Shown piece by piece: positions 61,887 to 64,000 of a DNA stretch of 64,000 nt (position 1 is its first letter; each line of letters begins with the position of its first letter). The stretch is from Aurelia coerulea (Eukaryota; Cnidaria; Scyphozoa; Semaeostomeae; Ulmaridae). A program made the translations under genes and the position numbers. The notes under the pieces are model-generated. The model had not been told where the DNA came from and did not search any database. It worked only from the letters and a program-made list of their open reading frames with translations. The stretch lies in contig CM076949.1 of the NCBI GenBank assembly GCA_039566865.1, positions 6,229,501 through 6,293,500 of the forward strand, in the 5' to 3' direction.

Positions 61887-62433
61887 TTAGATGAATTATA
61901 TTGCATTCTACTCTAACTGTATTCACAGCTGCATTCACAACACTGATACAATTAAACCAGATTTACCTACACCGATCTTAAATTCTATCCAATAAAATGT
62001 ACTGGATTTATTGGATTGACTGGTCAGTAGGCCCAATTCGATAACCTTGTTTAGTTTAAGCTGGTTTGATTTAATACCTTCATTCACTTCACACTGACGC
62101 AGTTCAACCAGCTTCATCTAAACAGCTTTATCCAATCAGTACACAAGATGTGATAACCTGGCCTGGTTTAGTTGCTGGTTTAACCTGCAGTGTGAATGGG
62201 GCATAATTCAATGAGGTAAAAAGTATAGCTTTTCTCTTTACCTTTTTGGAGTTGATGTTGTAAACATATTTTCTTTCTGTAAGAAATTCTCAACCTCGTA
62301 CCCAGTGGCAATGAAGGTTTTCCGTAAAATGCAACGACTACAAACTCCTTCATTGACCCTGGAGCCTGTTAGGGTATTCTGCAATTTGATTGGCTCTTTT
62401 CGAAACAAGAGAAGTTTCTCACCTTAAAAACTA

Positions 62434-62967
62434 GACTTATGACTGTTCGTCCCTTTTTCTCTGCGTTCTTTGATTTGCTGATATCACTTGGTAACAGGGA
62501 CTCACACCATTACTCTTATAAAGTGGGTCCCCTTTAGGCCCATATGGAGTGGTTCCGTAGTGACAAATCAAATTGCTAGATTTTAGTTTTCGACCAATAA
62601 GGAGGCGCTATTTAGACAGTTGTTGTTGTTGCATACAAAAAACGGTTGATACGGCCTAGAGTTCTCGTAGCTGCGATGGATGTATTTCGTTTCTAAAGAG
62701 GAAGATTACTGCTTGAAAGGTATGAATTTTGCTATGAGTAGGTCAGAAAAACATTATTCTTCGTACTAAAATTTTGCTTTTCAATGTTGAAGCTCTTTGA
62801 ACCAGATTTTGAAGCGATTTTGTTGAGTGTATGAGAACTCCCGCTACTTTAGGCCATTTTGAAACAGGGGGCCCATTTTATAAGAGTAATGGTGTGAGTC
62901 CCTATTGGGCAAGTGATATCAGCAAATCAAAGAATGCAGGGAAAAAAGGGACGAAAAGTCGTAAGTC
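62434..62967. mobile_element. TIR element (second copy, complete ends)
   Basis: GACTTATGACTGTTCGTCCC and GGGACGAAAAGTCGTAAGTC are the outer inverted ends. The arms run inward through TGATTTGCTGATATCACTTG / CAAGTGATATCAGCAAATCA. The left-truncated copy is at 45000-45475. No coding capacity. Confidence 0.8.
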
Positions 62968-63209
62968 TACAACAGAACCACAACTCAACTCAGCAGACTT
63001 GTCACATCAACTGGAGCGATAACAACAACAACAACAGCGAAAGTTAGAGGGACTTATGTAATGAGTCTATAAGAAACTCTCAATCACTAAAAATGTAAAA
63101 AAAGCTAGAAAACTGACACAAAGTTATTTTCTCCTTCGTTTTCCGAAGCATATTTTCCCTTTATAGTAATTTTGTCATGTATTTCATTTCTCGGAAGGTA
63201 CTTGAATGT

Positions 63210-63320
63210 AGCCTGCGTGCAGACCAAGTGCAGACTCTTGGACAGGACGGGACAGGACGGGACAGGACGGGACAGGACGGGACAGGACGGGGGACAGGAC
63301 AGTCTGCACGCAGGCTACTG
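63210..63320. mobile_element. TIR MITE containing a minisatellite
   Basis: GTAGCCTGCGTGCAGAC and GTCTGCACGCAGGCTAC are perfect inverted ends of a 110-bp element whose interior is five direct GACAGGACGG units (63241-63290) plus one variant. Confidence 0.85.
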
Positions 63321-63829
63321 GAATGGGGCTTGAATGACTGATATTCTACAAGATAGTGGCATGGCTTTATAAAGCTTCGTTGTGAAATGTTCAAGAGGAT
63401 GTAGACAACGAGAATCAATGAAACTTCCAAGAAACCCTTGTTAAACTTGGATGCTCAAACTTTAGAAATTTTAAGGAACTTTTAATGCTGCGTGAAATTC
63501 GTGGTTTCTTGTTTCAAAAATGACATGCGATTCGAACTGAATCCTTGCACAAAAGTCCATATCGCTATTAAGACTCATTGCCTGAGCCACATTTTCTTCA
63601 TTCCTCCTTGATTTCATAACACAATGATGCTGGTCTCTTTTTTGAAGAGCGATAACTGAGGCTCACCGAAATCAATCTAACTCCAGTTACAAAATATCTG
63701 AAAATGCTTTAAACAGGAGTCACCTTTGTGTCTTTTGATAAATGTGGGCAGGCCTTGATAAATTTCAAATCAAATATATTGAAAGTCCACGCAAATATTT
63801 ATGCATGGTGAGCCTATCTGCGGTTGATC

Positions 63830-64000
63830 ACGGGGGGGGGGGGGGGTTCTTTCATAGTAAAGGTACCTGGGGATGTGCCGCGAGCAAGGGCATACTTTTT
63901 CGGACTTCTAGTCTAGCCAAGGGTATACTTTTTTGCAATTTTGGCCAGCAACGGTCTAGCCAAGGGTATCATTTTTGACAATAATTGGTCTAGCGAACGG
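63830..64000. repeat. Subrepeat array at the window edge
   Basis: A run of about 16 G (63832-63847), then three GTCTAGCCAAGGGTATAC-like units with GGTATACTTTTT words. The structure recalls the element at 10802-11039. Cut by the window end. The stretch 62968-63829 otherwise shows no gene. Confidence 0.5.

Noticed and set aside
63241..63300. CRISPR-like array
   Set aside because: The 10-bp units are directly adjacent with no spacers, and the context is a eukaryotic MITE.
63161..63430. Hydrophobic minus-strand frame as the missing carbonic anhydrase signal-peptide exon
   Set aside because: It has no ATG (it would begin at TTG), and no donor in the right phase was seen before the MITE.

Overview
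This window is eukaryotic and looks like an AT-rich invertebrate genome, most likely a cnidarian such as a coral or sea anemone. That placement is inference: it rests on long repeat-filled introns, tRNA-derived SINEs, CR1/L2-type LINEs, many TA-flanked fold-back DNA elements, and a secreted alpha-carbonic anhydrase of the type common in anthozoans. No ribosomal, mitochondrial or prokaryotic signal was seen.

Two host genes were reconstructed exon by exon, both on the minus strand. Major vault protein (MVP) has 15 coding exons between 25769 and 1392. All splice phases agree and the result is an 850-residue protein. An alpha-carbonic anhydrase has 7 coding exons between 61886 and 37127. It keeps all zinc ligands and catalytic residues and ends in a GPI-anchor-type hydrophobic tail (301 residues if the visible ATG is used). 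The two genes lie head to tail with about 11.3 kb between them and have no evident functional link.

Almost everything else is transposon-derived. MVP introns hold a 5'-truncated LINE (7.9-10.2 kb), LINE 3' ends, MITEs, a tRNA-SINE and a broken partial copy of MVP exon 5. The intergenic region holds two hAT-type MITEs with 8-bp target duplications, a 2.5-kb hairpin inserted in an older repeat, and a nearly perfect 3.1-kb palindrome. The 12.4-kb carbonic anhydrase intron 2 is the richest. A tandemly duplicated segment (about 48.96-57.86 kb) was invaded in its second copy by a fold-back element and a plus-strand LINE. The LINE in turn took up a 641-bp captured gene fragment, and a nearly complete minus-strand LINE sits inside its 3' end. 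That last LINE has an SGNH-esterase ORF1 joined in frame to its endonuclease/reverse transcriptase ORF2 across a single UGA.

Several insertions can be compared with an uninterrupted paralogous site in the same window, so target duplications and relative insertion order can be read directly. All protein identifications come from recognising family motifs by eye; no database search was possible.
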